A DNA stretch of 64,000 bases from Marinomonas algicola (lineage in GTDB: Bacteria > Pseudomonadota > Gammaproteobacteria > Pseudomonadales > Marinomonadaceae): NCBI RefSeq assembly GCF_014805825.1, contig NZ_CP061941.1:2108001-2172000 (forward strand). The letters run 5' to 3'. The notes beneath the pieces were generated by a model, which saw nothing but the letters and a program-made list of their open reading frames with translations, did not search any database and was not told the DNA's origin. Position numbers and translations under genes: made by a program. How positions within the stretch are numbered: the stretch's first letter is position 1; each line of letters starts with the position of its first letter. Positions 25,211 to 34,481 of the stretch are shown here, one piece after another.

Positions 25211-27652
25211 TTAACGAGCGGATTTACCATCTTTTGTGTCTGGTTTTTCTTCCTCCTCGCCCTCTTCACTCTCTTCTTCTTCACCAAGCTTAGATATTTC
25301 TTCTAGTTTTTGTATCACACGAGCATTAATACTTCCATCTGGGTAGTCCCCTTCAGCATTAACCACACCTGCTTCAATACCTGTCAGTAATGCAAGCGCT
25401 TCATCGGCGGTGGCTATTAAATAAATTGAAAACTTGCCTGCCGATACGGCGTCTAATATTTCATCTGATAACATCAAATTATTGGCATTAGACTTAGGGA
25501 TAATGACCCCTTGAGTCCCTGTCAGTCCTCTGGCATTACAAACGTTGAAGAAGCCTTCGATTTTTTCATTTACGCCACCGATAGCCTGCACTTCACCGTA
25601 TTGATTCAATGATCCAGTGATCGCCAAATCTTGTCGTAATGGGACTTGAACTAGAGCGGATAACAAACAACACAATTCGGCCGTTGACGCACTGTCGCCG
25701 TCGACATAGCCATAACTCTGCTCCATTGCGATAGACGCCGATATATCTAAAGGAAATTTTTGAGCGTATTTGTTACCTAAGTAACCTGACAGAATTAACA
25801 CGCCTTTTGAGTGAATATTCTGCCCAAGATTGGACTCTCTCTCGATATCAATGATTCCTTTTCCACCAGGATAGACCGTTGTCGAAATCCTCGCCGGTGC
25901 GCCAAAGCTACTGTCTCCAATTTGCATCACAGTCAACCCGTTTATTTTACCGACCGCAATACCATCGCTTTCAAGTAAAACCGTGCCATCGACAATTTCT
26001 TCAATAATTTTTTCACTCACACGACCCGTGCGGTGTTTTTTCGCCTTTAATGCGCGTTTGATATGGATATCAGTAGTGAGGTCGTCTTTAGCAAGTTGAC
26101 GAATAAAATCCGCCTCACCTAATAACTCAAACACATCGCCAATACGCGCCGACATCTCTTTTTGATGCTCTGCCAAACGACTGCTGTACTCGATTAATGT
26201 TGCCACACCGGCCTGAGTAACGTCGGCGTAGTTTTCCTTTAAAACACGATCATTTAACAAGCGTGAAAAGGCCATTTCTGACTCTTTATTACGTTTTAAG
26301 GTATCGTCAAAATCAACCAACACACGAAACATATCTTGAAAATCTGGATCCGCATCCTGCAACAGATAATAGATTTCACGCGAACCAATAAGCACTACTT
26401 TTACTTTTAAAGGAATGTCTTCTGGTGCTAAGGTGGTTGTATTCGTTAGCCCTAAATCAGAATAAGGGTGCTCGATTTTTAAGGTCTTACTTTTTAAAGC
26501 ACGCTTTAGTGCTTCCCACAAATAATGATCCGTTAGCAGCTTTTCGGCATCCAGAATAAGATAACCGCCATTAGCGGCATGCAGACTACCAGATCGAATT
26601 AAACGATGATTGGTAATTAGCATCCCTTGATCACTGCTGTACTCAACTTGACCAAAGAGGTTTCTATAGGTGGGATGTGCCTCATAGACAACCGGCATCC
26701 CACCATCCACTTGATGTGTCACCGCCACATTGGGCAAATAAAGTTCTTCATAAGCCTGACGCCTTCCAGCATCATCCCGACTGTCTGTTACTTTATCGTC
26801 AACCATTTGATCAATAATGTTTTTATCTAAATCTTCGCGCATTGAATTTAGATACGCTAAGACAGCAGGATTTTCACTATAATGGTCAAACAATGGCTGC
26901 ATAAAAGGATCAAGGGCTTCTTTTACTGTTTCTAGATTCAGTAGTTTATGTTTTTCGTAGGTGGTACGCTTCCATTGAGGCAAAATCAGCAACTCATTAT
27001 TTAACCTCTGCTCTAGCTGAGAAACCCCCTCTTGAAAGTAGTCACGCTCATCATCGGATAAGGCCGCAAACTCATGATCCTCTAGCGCCTTACCTTCTCT
27101 CATGGGAGCAAAACTGACAGAAGAGGCGTCGCGATACATCGCCACGCCAATTTTTACCGATTCTTTTTCAACTTTATTAATCGCTGATTCATAGAGCTCA
27201 TTAAACTCACGATCTATCGCGCTTTTTTGCTGCTGATAAGTAGGGTTTTCAAAAGCCGCCGGAAAACTGACCATTAACCCGTCGATGACCTCTTTTAAAT
27301 GGTCTTCAAACACTTTTGCCTGCCCCGGCGCAAATTCAATGGCTTTTGGTGAGCGACTGTCATCAAAATTATGAACGTAAGTCCACTCTTGGGGTGACCC
27401 TTGACGTTTTGCTTCTCCTTTCAAATAGCTCATCACATAAGATGATCGTCCTGTTCCAGAGTCACCCATCGCGTAGATATTGTATCCAGGCCTTTGCATG
27501 GCGACACCGAATTGAATGGCTTCAACGGCACGCTCTTGGCCTAGAATACCGTTTAACGGATCAAGCTCAGAAAGCGTTGAAAATTCAAGGTGGGACATGG
27601 GAACTTTTGCACATAATTTGTCAACTGAAAGAGGGCTTACCGTAAATGTCAT
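25211..27652 (-). CDS. Lon-like ATP-dependent protease (YcbZ/Lon-2 type)
   Basis: An 813-residue cytoplasmic protein with an AAA+ module and a C-terminal S16 protease domain. The P-loop reads GDSGTGRSS (near residues 63-71), with Arg where Lys is usual, as in other YcbZ-like proteins. The protease part has DGDSASTAELCCLLSAL with the catalytic Ser and GGVNEKIEGF with the catalytic Lys. The C-terminal tail is strongly acidic (runs of E). Start ATG at 27652 follows AGGAAG. Single gene. Natural substrates of this branch are poorly known. Confidence 0.92.
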   Translation of the reverse strand: MTFTVSPLSVDKLCAKVPMSHLEFSTLSELDPLNGILGQERAVEAIQFGVAMQRPGYNIYAMGDSGTGRSSYVMSYLKGEAKRQGSPQEWTYVHNFDDSRSPKAIEFAPGQAKVFEDHLKEVIDGLMVSFPAAFENPTYQQQKSAIDREFNELYESAINKVEKESVKIGVAMYRDASSVSFAPMREGKALEDHEFAALSDDERDYFQEGVSQLEQRLNNELLILPQWKRTTYEKHKLLNLETVKEALDPFMQPLFDHYSENPAVLAYLNSMREDLDKNIIDQMVDDKVTDSRDDAGRRQAYEELYLPNVAVTHQVDGGMPVVYEAHPTYRNLFGQVEYSSDQGMLITNHRLIRSGSLHAANGGYLILDAEKLLTDHYLWEALKRALKSKTLKIEHPYSDLGLTNTTTLAPEDIPLKVKVVLIGSREIYYLLQDADPDFQDMFRVLVDFDDTLKRNKESEMAFSRLLNDRVLKENYADVTQAGVATLIEYSSRLAEHQKEMSARIGDVFELLGEADFIRQLAKDDLTTDIHIKRALKAKKHRTGRVSEKIIEEIVDGTVLLESDGIAVGKINGLTVMQIGDSSFGAPARISTTVYPGGKGIIDIERESNLGQNIHSKGVLILSGYLGNKYAQKFPLDISASIAMEQSYGYVDGDSASTAELCCLLSALVQVPLRQDLAITGSLNQYGEVQAIGGVNEKIEGFFNVCNARGLTGTQGVIIPKSNANNLMLSDEILDAVSAGKFSIYLIATADEALALLTGIEAGVVNAEGDYPDGSINARVIQKLEEISKLGEEEESEEGEEEEKPDTKDGKSAR

Positions 27653-27812
27653 TCATTATCTTCCTAAGTCATTACGAACAATTACTCAAAAGAAAAGTAA
27701 CTGTCTCGAATAAATATCAATCTTGTATTTGATCCAATATAACTGACTGGCCACTATATAGCACTGAAGCCTGTTTTATATTACATCATTCTCTGGTGCC
27801 ACTAGGCTGTAT

Positions 27813-28619
27813 TTAACCTATTGACTTAAGGGTATTAACAGCCGAGGCACGCTTAAAGTGCCCATAGAAGTTAGCCGCCGTAATCTCTAATAACTCGTCG
27901 TAACGCACGCCTTTGATATCCGCAATAAATTGCGCGACATCCACCACATACTTAGGCTCGTTTTTCTTTCCTCTATGAGGAATTGGCGCTAAATAAGGAG
28001 AGTCCGTTTCGATTAACAAACGATTTAGCGGTAATTTTTTCACCACCTCTCTTAGCGCTTCGGCATTTCTAAACGTCACAATACCTGAAATGGAAATAAG
28101 ATAATTTTCATCTAAGGCTTGTTTCGCCATTTCATAGGATTCAGTAAAACAATGAAGCACACCACCGGATTCAAGGTTTCCGTATTCTTTAATAAGATTA
28201 ATAGTATCCGATCTGGCTTCTCTCGTATGAACAATCACAGGCAAATCAAGTTTGCCAGCCGCGGATAAATGCAACGCAAAACTATCTTGTTGAGATTTAT
28301 GAATCCGTTTGTCCGTTTCGTAATGATAATCCAACCCCGTTTCACCAATGGCGATCACTTTATCAAACTGCGCAAACTCAATTAAGGACTTGTCGTCTAC
28401 CAATAAACCTTCAGTATGCAGAGGATGCACCCCCGCAGACGCGTAAACACCCTCTCTTTTTGTGTATTCCAATAGGCTCGGCAAGCCTTCTAAATCAACA
28501 GAAATACTCACTAACTGCTTTACGCCAGCACAAGCGGCCGCATTAAGTGCAAGGTTTAAATTTCCGTCATAAGGAGTCAAGTCCAACTTGTCTAGGTGAC
28601 AATGAGTATCGATTAACAT
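27813..28619 (-). CDS. TatD family deoxyribonuclease (YcfH-like)
   Basis: A TIM-barrel metal-dependent hydrolase of 268 residues. Metal ligands are seen in DTHCHLD (N-terminus), GETGLDYH, VIVHTREA, VLHCFTES and IETDSPYLAP. Such proteins act as 3'-5' exonucleases in DNA quality control or as D-aminoacyl-tRNA-type hydrolases. Last gene of the pabC-mltG-tmk-holB-tatD operon, 3 bases after holB. The pilZ gene that often sits between holB and tatD in Pseudomonas is absent. Confidence 0.93.
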   Translation of the reverse strand: MLIDTHCHLDKLDLTPYDGNLNLALNAAACAGVKQLVSISVDLEGLPSLLEYTKREGVYASAGVHPLHTEGLLVDDKSLIEFAQFDKVIAIGETGLDYHYETDKRIHKSQQDSFALHLSAAGKLDLPVIVHTREARSDTINLIKEYGNLESGGVLHCFTESYEMAKQALDENYLISISGIVTFRNAEALREVVKKLPLNRLLIETDSPYLAPIPHRGKKNEPKYVVDVAQFIADIKGVRYDELLEITAANFYGHFKRASAVNTLKSIG

Positions 28620-28622
28620 AAA

Positions 28623-29561
28623 TTAGCTAAACCATTTGTTTATTTGATGTTTAAATTGCATTGGTGCATTTAAATTTGTGCGCCCTAAGCTGTCTTTTAA
28701 TAATTGTAATGATTCATAAGTAGACAGCAGCTTATGAACGCCAAATCGTGTAATCATCTTCTCATACAGCGCTGCATGCTCCTCACGGCGATCGCATGAA
28801 ACAGAAAAGAGCACACTTTGATGGCATAATGCCTGCGTTGCTTTTATGTAACTCAGTACATTTTTAGTATCTACTCCCTTCAATAAGCTCACTAATGCTG
28901 ACGGAGAGTCTATGCAAGCTTGCAGCGAAGCCGGAAAATCAAAATAAAACGCATCTTTACCTGAATCAGTTAGTTCAGCAAGCTCATAAGCCTGCTGGGA
29001 TAACCAAAAAAGCGAGGTAAGGTTTTTATCCGGATAACGTTCAGCAAGCCATTGACTCACTTCTTGTAAAGTTGGGGTTGGCAAATTTACCAAAAGGCAA
29101 CGACTTCGAATCGTTGGCAGTAAACTGGCGGCTTGGAATGCGGTGAGTAAGAAAAAAGTGCCAGAAGGTGGCTCTTCCAATATTTTAAGCAAGGCATTTG
29201 AAGCATTTACATTCATATTTTGTACATGCATCATATGCAATACTTTTGTACTGCCTACTTGGGATTTTTGTGAGACCTGCTTGCTCAATGTGCGGATTTG
29301 GTCCACTTTAATACTGTCATTACGGCCATCTACGCAATAAAAATCAGGGTGCGTATTGGCTTTCATAAGCTCACAAGAATGGCACACACCGCATGCACTT
29401 GATGAGCGTTCACACATTAAATCAATTGATAATTGTTCGGAGAGTTTTTCTTGACCCGCACCCTGAGGGCCAATAATCAGTATGGCATGAGATAAGGCTT
29501 GCGCTTGCTTTAAGGCAACAAGTTGATGATATTCTTTTTGCAACCATGACGGTAATAACAT
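28623..29561 (-). CDS. holB: DNA polymerase III delta' subunit
   Basis: Clamp-loader subunit, 312 residues. Visible: a P-loop-like GPQGAGQEKL near residue 33, the four-Cys zinc module CERSSSACGVCHSC, and KILEEPPSGTFFLLTA followed by TIRSRC (SRC motif). The start ATG at 29561 overlaps the tmk stop in a TGATG arrangement, so translation is coupled. The TTG one codon earlier is less likely. Confidence 0.95.
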   Translation of the reverse strand: MLLPSWLQKEYHQLVALKQAQALSHAILIIGPQGAGQEKLSEQLSIDLMCERSSSACGVCHSCELMKANTHPDFYCVDGRNDSIKVDQIRTLSKQVSQKSQVGSTKVLHMMHVQNMNVNASNALLKILEEPPSGTFFLLTAFQAASLLPTIRSRCLLVNLPTPTLQEVSQWLAERYPDKNLTSLFWLSQQAYELAELTDSGKDAFYFDFPASLQACIDSPSALVSLLKGVDTKNVLSYIKATQALCHQSVLFSVSCDRREEHAALYEKMITRFGVHKLLSTYESLQLLKDSLGRTNLNAPMQFKHQINKWFS

Positions 29562-30196
29562 CAACGTTTACCAAAATTAAATGTATTGGCGAGCACCCCA
29601 TCAATATGTTCCAGAACCAAATCAAGTGATTGGCTCGCGTCAATTACAGCAAAACGGTCTTTATCCGCTTTCGCTCTTGCCATAAACCCTGATCGAACCC
29701 GTTCGTGGAACAATATTGACTCTTTGTCTAGCCGATTAGCATGCTCCTCTCTTAATTGAACCCTAGATAAACCAATTGTAACGGGCACATCCAATAAAAT
29801 TGTCTTATCCGGAAGGCAGTCACTGACCACCCACTCCGCTAAAGCTGAGATTTTTTTTAAATCTCCTTGCCTTGCCACGCCTTGATAAACAAAAGAAGAG
29901 TCAACAAAACGATCAGAGACAACACAGACACCGGACTCAATAGCAGGCTTAATCTTTTCATTAATATGCTGAGCTCTAGCCGCAAAAACCAACAATAACT
30001 CAGTTAAATCGTGAACCTTCTCGGCTCTTTCGCTGAGAACCAAAGAACGAATTTCTTCGGCCAGAGGTGTTCCTCCAGGTTCCCGAGTGGTGATAAATGG
30101 AATGCTTTTCTCTTCAAGCCATGACAATATGTAAGAAAGACTGGTCGACTTACCACTTCCTTCACCGCCTTCCAAAGAAATAAATTTACCTTTCAT
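29561..30196 (-). CDS. tmk: Thymidylate kinase
   Basis: Phosphorylates dTMP to dTDP. From the ATG at 30196 it has 211 residues, the family norm: P-loop LEGGEGSGKST, TTREPGGTPLAEEIR (DR/E region), DRFVDSSFVYQG, and a LID with the RVQLREEHANR segment. The longer frame to 30274 would overlap mltG and adds no family sequence. Lies between mltG and holB in the operon. Confidence 0.95.
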   Translation of the reverse strand: MKGKFISLEGGEGSGKSTSLSYILSWLEEKSIPFITTREPGGTPLAEEIRSLVLSERAEKVHDLTELLLVFAARAQHINEKIKPAIESGVCVVSDRFVDSSFVYQGVARQGDLKKISALAEWVVSDCLPDKTILLDVPVTIGLSRVQLREEHANRLDKESILFHERVRSGFMARAKADKDRFAVIDASQSLDLVLEHIDGVLANTFNFGKR

Positions 30197-30218
30197 ATAG
30201 TTAGTAATCCAATCATTC

Positions 30219-31244
30219 TTATTGAGGTGAAGAGGTATAGTCTGCCCGACGCTGATAGCGTTGATACTTAGCAACGGCGTTATTATGCTCTCTTAATGTT
30301 CGAGAAAAAACATGGGTGCCATCACCCTTAGCAACAAAATACAATGCGTCCGTCTCGCCAGGCTTAGCTGCGGCCTCAATGGACTCTTTGCCCACATTCG
30401 CAATAGGTGTAGGTGGCAAACCAAATATTGTATAGGTGTTATAAGGTGTTTTCTTTCTTAAATGAGCCCGAGTTAGGTTGCCATCAAAGTCACTTCCTAA
30501 ACCATAAATTACCGTTGGATCCGTTTGTAGCCTAATATTACGCTTTAAACGATTCACAAATACCTTAGAAATAATGGGTCTTTCTGACGCATCTCCGGTT
30601 TCTTTCTCAATAATAGACGCTAATATAAGTGCTTCATACGCACTTGCTAAAGGAGTGAATTTATCTTTGCTTGCCCATAAACGCTCAAGCTCCGCCATGA
30701 GTTTTCGATGTGCTCTACGTAAAATAGCCTCGTCTGTATCGCCTTTATAGTACTGATAGGTATCAGCAAAAAAGAGACCTTCAGCATTCGGATACGGCAA
30801 ATTTAACTTTCTAGATAGTTCAATATTAGACAAACCACTCAACGTCATGTCCACATTGCCTTTTTGAGCTAAAGTATCAAGAAACTCCTGCGTTGTATTA
30901 CCTTCAAGCAACGTTACTTTGTAATGAATAGCATCGCCAGAATCAAGCTTAGCCAACAGATCTAAAATATTCATTTGAGGCGTTATTTCGTACTCACCTA
31001 CTTTAGAAACCCAGTGAGGGTTTAATCGAGCGGCTACTCTCATTAACAGAGCGTTATATATCCACCCTCTCGCTTCCATCTGAGAACCTATCCTAGTAGC
31101 GGTGTATCCTGGCTTTACTTCATAAATAATGGGTTCATCAATCATGAGAGGCTGAGTAATTCCATAATACAAACCTCCAGCCAATAAACCCATCAAAGTA
31201 ATTGCCATTAATAACAAACGCCACAACCATTTTATTACAGACAT
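30219..31244 (-). CDS. mltG: Endolytic murein transglycosylase MltG
   Basis: Inner-membrane lytic transglycosylase that cuts nascent glycan strands and helps end their synthesis. About 341 residues from the ATG at 31244. A single N-terminal membrane anchor (WRLLLMAITLMGLLAGGLYYG) is followed by a LysM-like segment and the catalytic YceG domain with LASIIEKETG (catalytic Glu) and LQTDPTVIYGLG. Fits between pabC and tmk as in most gammaproteobacteria. Confidence 0.95.
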   Translation of the reverse strand: MSVIKWLWRLLLMAITLMGLLAGGLYYGITQPLMIDEPIIYEVKPGYTATRIGSQMEARGWIYNALLMRVAARLNPHWVSKVGEYEITPQMNILDLLAKLDSGDAIHYKVTLLEGNTTQEFLDTLAQKGNVDMTLSGLSNIELSRKLNLPYPNAEGLFFADTYQYYKGDTDEAILRRAHRKLMAELERLWASKDKFTPLASAYEALILASIIEKETGDASERPIISKVFVNRLKRNIRLQTDPTVIYGLGSDFDGNLTRAHLRKKTPYNTYTIFGLPPTPIANVGKESIEAAAKPGETDALYFVAKGDGTHVFSRTLREHNNAVAKYQRYQRRADYTSSPQ

Positions 31245-31256
31245 GTACAACCTAAC

Positions 31257-32060
31257 TCAATAATTCAATAGGGCTTTGATTTTACGGGTATTCATACCGA
31301 TTGGAAACGATTGTCCAATAAAATTCGTAACCGGGACAACCCCCATTAAGCTATTTGTAATAAAAATCTCTTCCGCACTCTCTAATTCTTTTACTCTATA
31401 TCGACCCACTTCAACTGGATGCATCATTTGTCGGCTTATTACTTGACTTCGCATGGTTCCTTGGACACCTCCTTTATCCAATATTGGCGTTTTTAAGACC
31501 CCATCTTTAAACCAAAAAACATTACTTTGAATACACTCTACCAAATAGTTATTATCATCCAACATAACATCTTCAAAACAACATTCGCTAAGAGCGTTTT
31601 TTGCCATCACATTTTCTAACCTATTGAGATGCTTCATGCCTGCGAGGTAGCGATTCATTGTTGAAGGCACCGACGACACACCAAGAGACACGCCTTTCGA
31701 TCGGATTTTTGAGAAATCAGGCGCGGTTGAGGTGGAGACTATGACATTAGGGAGAATATCGTGATTAGGCAAATACCCTCTCCCACCCTCTCCTCGAGTA
31801 ACAATTACTTTAAATACGTGTGGCGTATCATAAGTAAGCGCCAGAGCATTAAGAAACGTAACAAGCTTTTGCTGATCTTCATAATTAAATTGCAACGACA
31901 GTTTAAAACAGCCACGCATTAATCTATTTAGGTGGTCATCTATATTGTGCAGACGTTTGCTTGAGACAAGGATAGTTTCAAATAGACCATCACCGTAAGC
32001 GATACTTCTATCCGACAAAGAAATGGATTGACTAGGTGAGTAATTAAGAAATGTAGCCAT
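31257..32060 (-). CDS. pabC: Aminodeoxychorismate lyase
   Basis: A fold-type IV PLP enzyme that releases pyruvate from aminodeoxychorismate to give p-aminobenzoate for folate. About 267 residues. Motifs: DRSIAYGDGLFETI, the PLP-Lys region GMKHLNRLENVMAK, and ECIQSNVFW. Start ATG at 32060 is chosen over the GTG two codons upstream. First gene of the pabC-mltG-tmk-holB-tatD operon, only 50 bases after the last tRNA of the array. Confidence 0.93.
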   Translation of the reverse strand: MATFLNYSPSQSISLSDRSIAYGDGLFETILVSSKRLHNIDDHLNRLMRGCFKLSLQFNYEDQQKLVTFLNALALTYDTPHVFKVIVTRGEGGRGYLPNHDILPNVIVSTSTAPDFSKIRSKGVSLGVSSVPSTMNRYLAGMKHLNRLENVMAKNALSECCFEDVMLDDNNYLVECIQSNVFWFKDGVLKTPILDKGGVQGTMRSQVISRQMMHPVEVGRYRVKELESAEEIFITNSLMGVVPVTNFIGQSFPIGMNTRKIKALLNY

Positions 32061-32109
32061 TAACACGATGCTTTATTTAGTTGCGACAGCTTAGTGTAAC
32101 GCAAATAAA

Positions 32110-32185
32110 TGGCGTCCCATAGGGGGTTCGAACCCCTGTTACCGCCGTGAAAGGGCGGTGTCCTAGACCTCTAGACGAATGGGAC
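32110..32185 (-). tRNA. tRNA-Glu (TTC), copy 1 (promoter-distal)
   Basis: A 76-base cloverleaf with anticodon TTC in a CTTTCAC loop, GTTCGAA T-arm, 7-bp acceptor stem and an encoded CCA end. Last gene of the array; pabC follows 50 bases later. Confidence 0.97.
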
Positions 32186-32225
32186 GTACGATGCATTTCA
32201 CAAATTGAAATGACTTCTATATAAA

Positions 32226-32301
32226 TGGCGTCCCATAGGGGGTTCGAACCCCTGTTACCGCCGTGAAAGGGCGGTGTCCTAGGCCTCTAGACGAATGGGA
32301 C
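32226..32301 (-). tRNA. tRNA-Glu (TTC), copy 2
   Basis: Same as the other Glu copies except one D-loop base: this copy reads GAGGCCTAG where the others read GAGGTCTAG. CCA encoded. The adjacent Glu copy 1 is not separated from it by a Gly gene. Confidence 0.97.
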
Positions 32302-32364
32302 ACAACAACCTATTGCTAGGTTTCGATAGCACTAAGCCAATGCTCAACGTTATCAGTAACAAAT

Positions 32365-32439
32365 TGGAGCGGGAAACGAGGCTCGAACTCGCGACCCCAA
32401 CCTTGGCAAGGTTGTGCTCTACCACTGAGCTATTCCCGC
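32365..32439 (-). tRNA. tRNA-Gly (GCC), copy 1
   Basis: A 75-base cloverleaf, anticodon GCC in TTGCCAA, acceptor GCGGGAA paired with TTCCCGC, discriminator T, CCA encoded. Confidence 0.97.
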
Positions 32440-32476
32440 ATTCACCTTTACCGCCGTAGCCGTAAATCAGTAATAA

Positions 32477-32552
32477 TGGCGTCCCATAGGGGGTTCGAAC
32501 CCCTGTTACCGCCGTGAAAGGGCGGTGTCCTAGACCTCTAGACGAATGGGAC
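32477..32552 (-). tRNA. tRNA-Glu (TTC), copy 3
   Basis: 76 bases, anticodon TTC, CCA encoded; identical to copies 1 and 4-7 by eye. Confidence 0.97.
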
Positions 32553-32615
32553 GCAACAACCTATTTCTAGGTTTCGATAACACTAAGCCAATGCTTAACG
32601 ATATCAGTAACAAAT

Positions 32616-32690
32616 TGGAGCGGGAAACGAGGCTCGAACTCGCGACCCCAACCTTGGCAAGGTTGTGCTCTACCACTGAGCTATTCCCGC
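32616..32690 (-). tRNA. tRNA-Gly (GCC), copy 2
   Basis: 75 bases, anticodon GCC, CCA encoded; identical to the other Gly copies by eye. The spacer downstream nearly repeats that of copy 1. Confidence 0.97.
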
Positions 32691-32727
32691 ATTCACTTTT
32701 ACCGCCGTAGCCGTAAATCAGTAATAA

Positions 32728-32803
32728 TGGCGTCCCATAGGGGGTTCGAACCCCTGTTACCGCCGTGAAAGGGCGGTGTCCTAGACCTCTAGACGAATGG
32801 GAC
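32728..32803 (-). tRNA. tRNA-Glu (TTC), copy 4
   Basis: 76 bases, anticodon TTC, CCA encoded; part of the ~250-bp Glu-Gly tandem unit. Confidence 0.97.
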
Positions 32804-32866
32804 GCAACAACCTATTTCTAGGTTTCGATAACACTAAGCCAATACTTAACGATATCAGTAACAAAT

Positions 32867-32941
32867 TGGAGCGGGAAACGAGGCTCGAACTCGCGACCCC
32901 AACCTTGGCAAGGTTGTGCTCTACCACTGAGCTATTCCCGC
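32867..32941 (-). tRNA. tRNA-Gly (GCC), copy 3
   Basis: 75 bases, anticodon GCC, CCA encoded. Confidence 0.97.
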
Positions 32942-32978
32942 ATTCACCTTTACCGCCGTAGCTGTAAATGAGTATTAA

Positions 32979-33054
32979 TGGCGTCCCATAGGGGGTTCGA
33001 ACCCCTGTTACCGCCGTGAAAGGGCGGTGTCCTAGACCTCTAGACGAATGGGAC
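32979..33054 (-). tRNA. tRNA-Glu (TTC), copy 5
   Basis: 76 bases, anticodon TTC, CCA encoded. Confidence 0.97.
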
Positions 33055-33117
33055 GCAACAACCTATTTCTAGGCTTCAACAACATTAAACCAACGTTCAA
33101 TATTATCAGTAACAAAC

Positions 33118-33192
33118 TGGAGCGGGAAACGAGGCTCGAACTCGCGACCCCAACCTTGGCAAGGTTGTGCTCTACCACTGAGCTATTCCCGC
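33118..33192 (-). tRNA. tRNA-Gly (GCC), copy 4
   Basis: 75 bases, anticodon GCC, CCA encoded. Confidence 0.97.
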
Positions 33193-33229
33193 ATTCATAT
33201 TTACCGCCGCAGCCGTAAATCAGTAATAA

Positions 33230-33305
33230 TGGCGTCCCATAGGGGGTTCGAACCCCTGTTACCGCCGTGAAAGGGCGGTGTCCTAGACCTCTAGACGAAT
33301 GGGAC
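33230..33305 (-). tRNA. tRNA-Glu (TTC), copy 6
   Basis: 76 bases, anticodon TTC, CCA encoded. Confidence 0.97.
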
Positions 33306-33368
33306 GCAACAACCTATTTCTAGGTTTCGACAACATCAAACCAACGTTCAATATTATCAGTAACAAAC

Positions 33369-33443
33369 TGGAGCGGGAAACGAGGCTCGAACTCGCGACC
33401 CCAACCTTGGCAAGGTTGTGCTCTACCACTGAGCTATTCCCGC
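33369..33443 (-). tRNA. tRNA-Gly (GCC), copy 5
   Basis: 75 bases, anticodon GCC, CCA encoded. Confidence 0.97.
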
Positions 33444-33494
33444 ATTTCATTCACACACTTTACATCGTATTATATAGCCAATGCCGTATAATAA

Positions 33495-33570
33495 TGGCGT
33501 CCCATAGGGGGTTCGAACCCCTGTTACCGCCGTGAAAGGGCGGTGTCCTAGACCTCTAGACGAATGGGAC
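33495..33570 (-). tRNA. tRNA-Glu (TTC), copy 7 (promoter-proximal)
   Basis: 76 bases, anticodon TTC, CCA encoded. First gene of the array; its upstream spacer differs from the repeated ones. Confidence 0.97.
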
Positions 33571-33603
33571 AACAAATAAATATTGCTGTGTGAGCGGGTG
33601 CGT

Positions 33604-33631
33604 ATATTACTGTTACTAGCCTGAAAATCAA
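33604..33631 (-). promoter_or_regulatory. Promoter of the tRNA array
   Basis: On the minus strand TTGATT (33626-33631) and TAATAT (33604-33609) are 16 bases apart. A GC-rich discriminator (ACGCACCCGC) follows, typical of stringently controlled stable-RNA promoters. Confidence 0.7.
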
Positions 33632-33709
33632 CAGTTTTTTTAATTTTCTGCTAAAGTAATTGGGTTTTTTATCAATTCTCTCATTGAAGAGGCTTCCTGG
33701 AGTCATAAT

Positions 33710-34285
33710 ATGCTTAAAAAGATCATTTATAGTACAGCTCTGTCTGTTGCGCTATTTACAACTATTGGCTGTGCTAACACCACACATTACATAAATTTAG
33801 ATCCTTCTATTGAACTAAAGTCCGCGCAACTTTCAAATAGTCACCCAATAAAAATCAAAGTAACCAATTACCTAGACAATAAAATTGGCTCCATTGATAC
33901 CGCTATTAATGAACATGCTGATGTCTTTATTAGTAACGAAGTTGCAGAAAGCATTAAATTGAAAATTGCACAGGGGCTGACAGAACTAGGTTATGACTTG
34001 GAGAAAGGAGAGCCACCAGCGAACGTCCTCACCGTTAATGTAACTCAACTAAGCTATACAACAACTACGCAGGCATTAAAAACCATCGCTAAGATTAAAT
34101 TCAATTTAAAAGCCACGTTAAAAAGTAGCAACCAAACTTATTCCGCCAACTACGGCTCAGAAGTAACAGATGAGTATGGTTCCCTACCGGACCAAAAAGA
34201 CGTAGAAAAAACGCTAAATAAATTAGCCGGTCAAACCGTTAATCGCCTACTAAATGACTCAAACATTCGTGCTTTATTAAAATAA
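33710..34285 (+). CDS. YajG-like outer-membrane lipoprotein
   Basis: A 191-residue protein with a lipoprotein signal ending in TTIGC (lipidated Cys near residue 22), followed by a beta-rich domain of the YajG family (INLDPSIEL, IKVTNYLDNKIGSIDT, LTELGYDLEKG, LAGQTVNRLL). Family function is not known; homologues often sit near peptidoglycan or AmpG genes. Transcribed alone, ending at a hairpin. Confidence 0.8.
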   Translation: MLKKIIYSTALSVALFTTIGCANTTHYINLDPSIELKSAQLSNSHPIKIKVTNYLDNKIGSIDTAINEHADVFISNEVAESIKLKIAQGLTELGYDLEKGEPPANVLTVNVTQLSYTTTTQALKTIAKIKFNLKATLKSSNQTYSANYGSEVTDEYGSLPDQKDVEKTLNKLAGQTVNRLLNDSNIRALLK

Positions 34286-34315
34286 GCCAAACTAACTAGA
34301 ACAACTCAATGCTAT

Positions 34316-34344
34316 TGGCACTACCGATTAAGTAAGTAGTGCCA
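34316..34344 (+). terminator. Hairpin after the YajG-like gene
   Basis: TGGCACTAC pairs perfectly with GTAGTGCCA, followed by TTATC; weak T-tract. Confidence 0.6.
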
Positions 34345-34481
34345 TTATCTATCTACGTTGCCACAGCCACCCTCCTCATATATACCGCCCCCTTTGTAAG
34401 GTTTTTTTACATATCTCTTACTTGAATCCCCCTAGATAAACACTATGATGCAACTAACTTGTCAAACTTTGGAGTGTTAAA

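Larger units (their letters stand above)
32365..33305 (-). repeat. Tandem Glu-Gly tRNA units of about 250 bp
   Basis: Successive Gly genes start 251 bases apart (32365, 32616, 32867, 33118, 33369), and the Glu genes keep the same period (32477, 32728, 32979, 33230). Spacers as well as genes are repeated, with a few substitutions, for example AATGCTTAACGATATCAG against AATACTTAACGATATCAG. The array grew by unequal crossing-over of one unit. Confidence 0.9.

Noticed and set aside
33299..33535. A 78-codon open frame across tRNA-Glu and tRNA-Gly genes
   Set aside because: It lies over mature tRNA sequence, has no ribosome-binding site, and such frames (RETRLELATP-like) are known mis-annotations of tRNA repeats.
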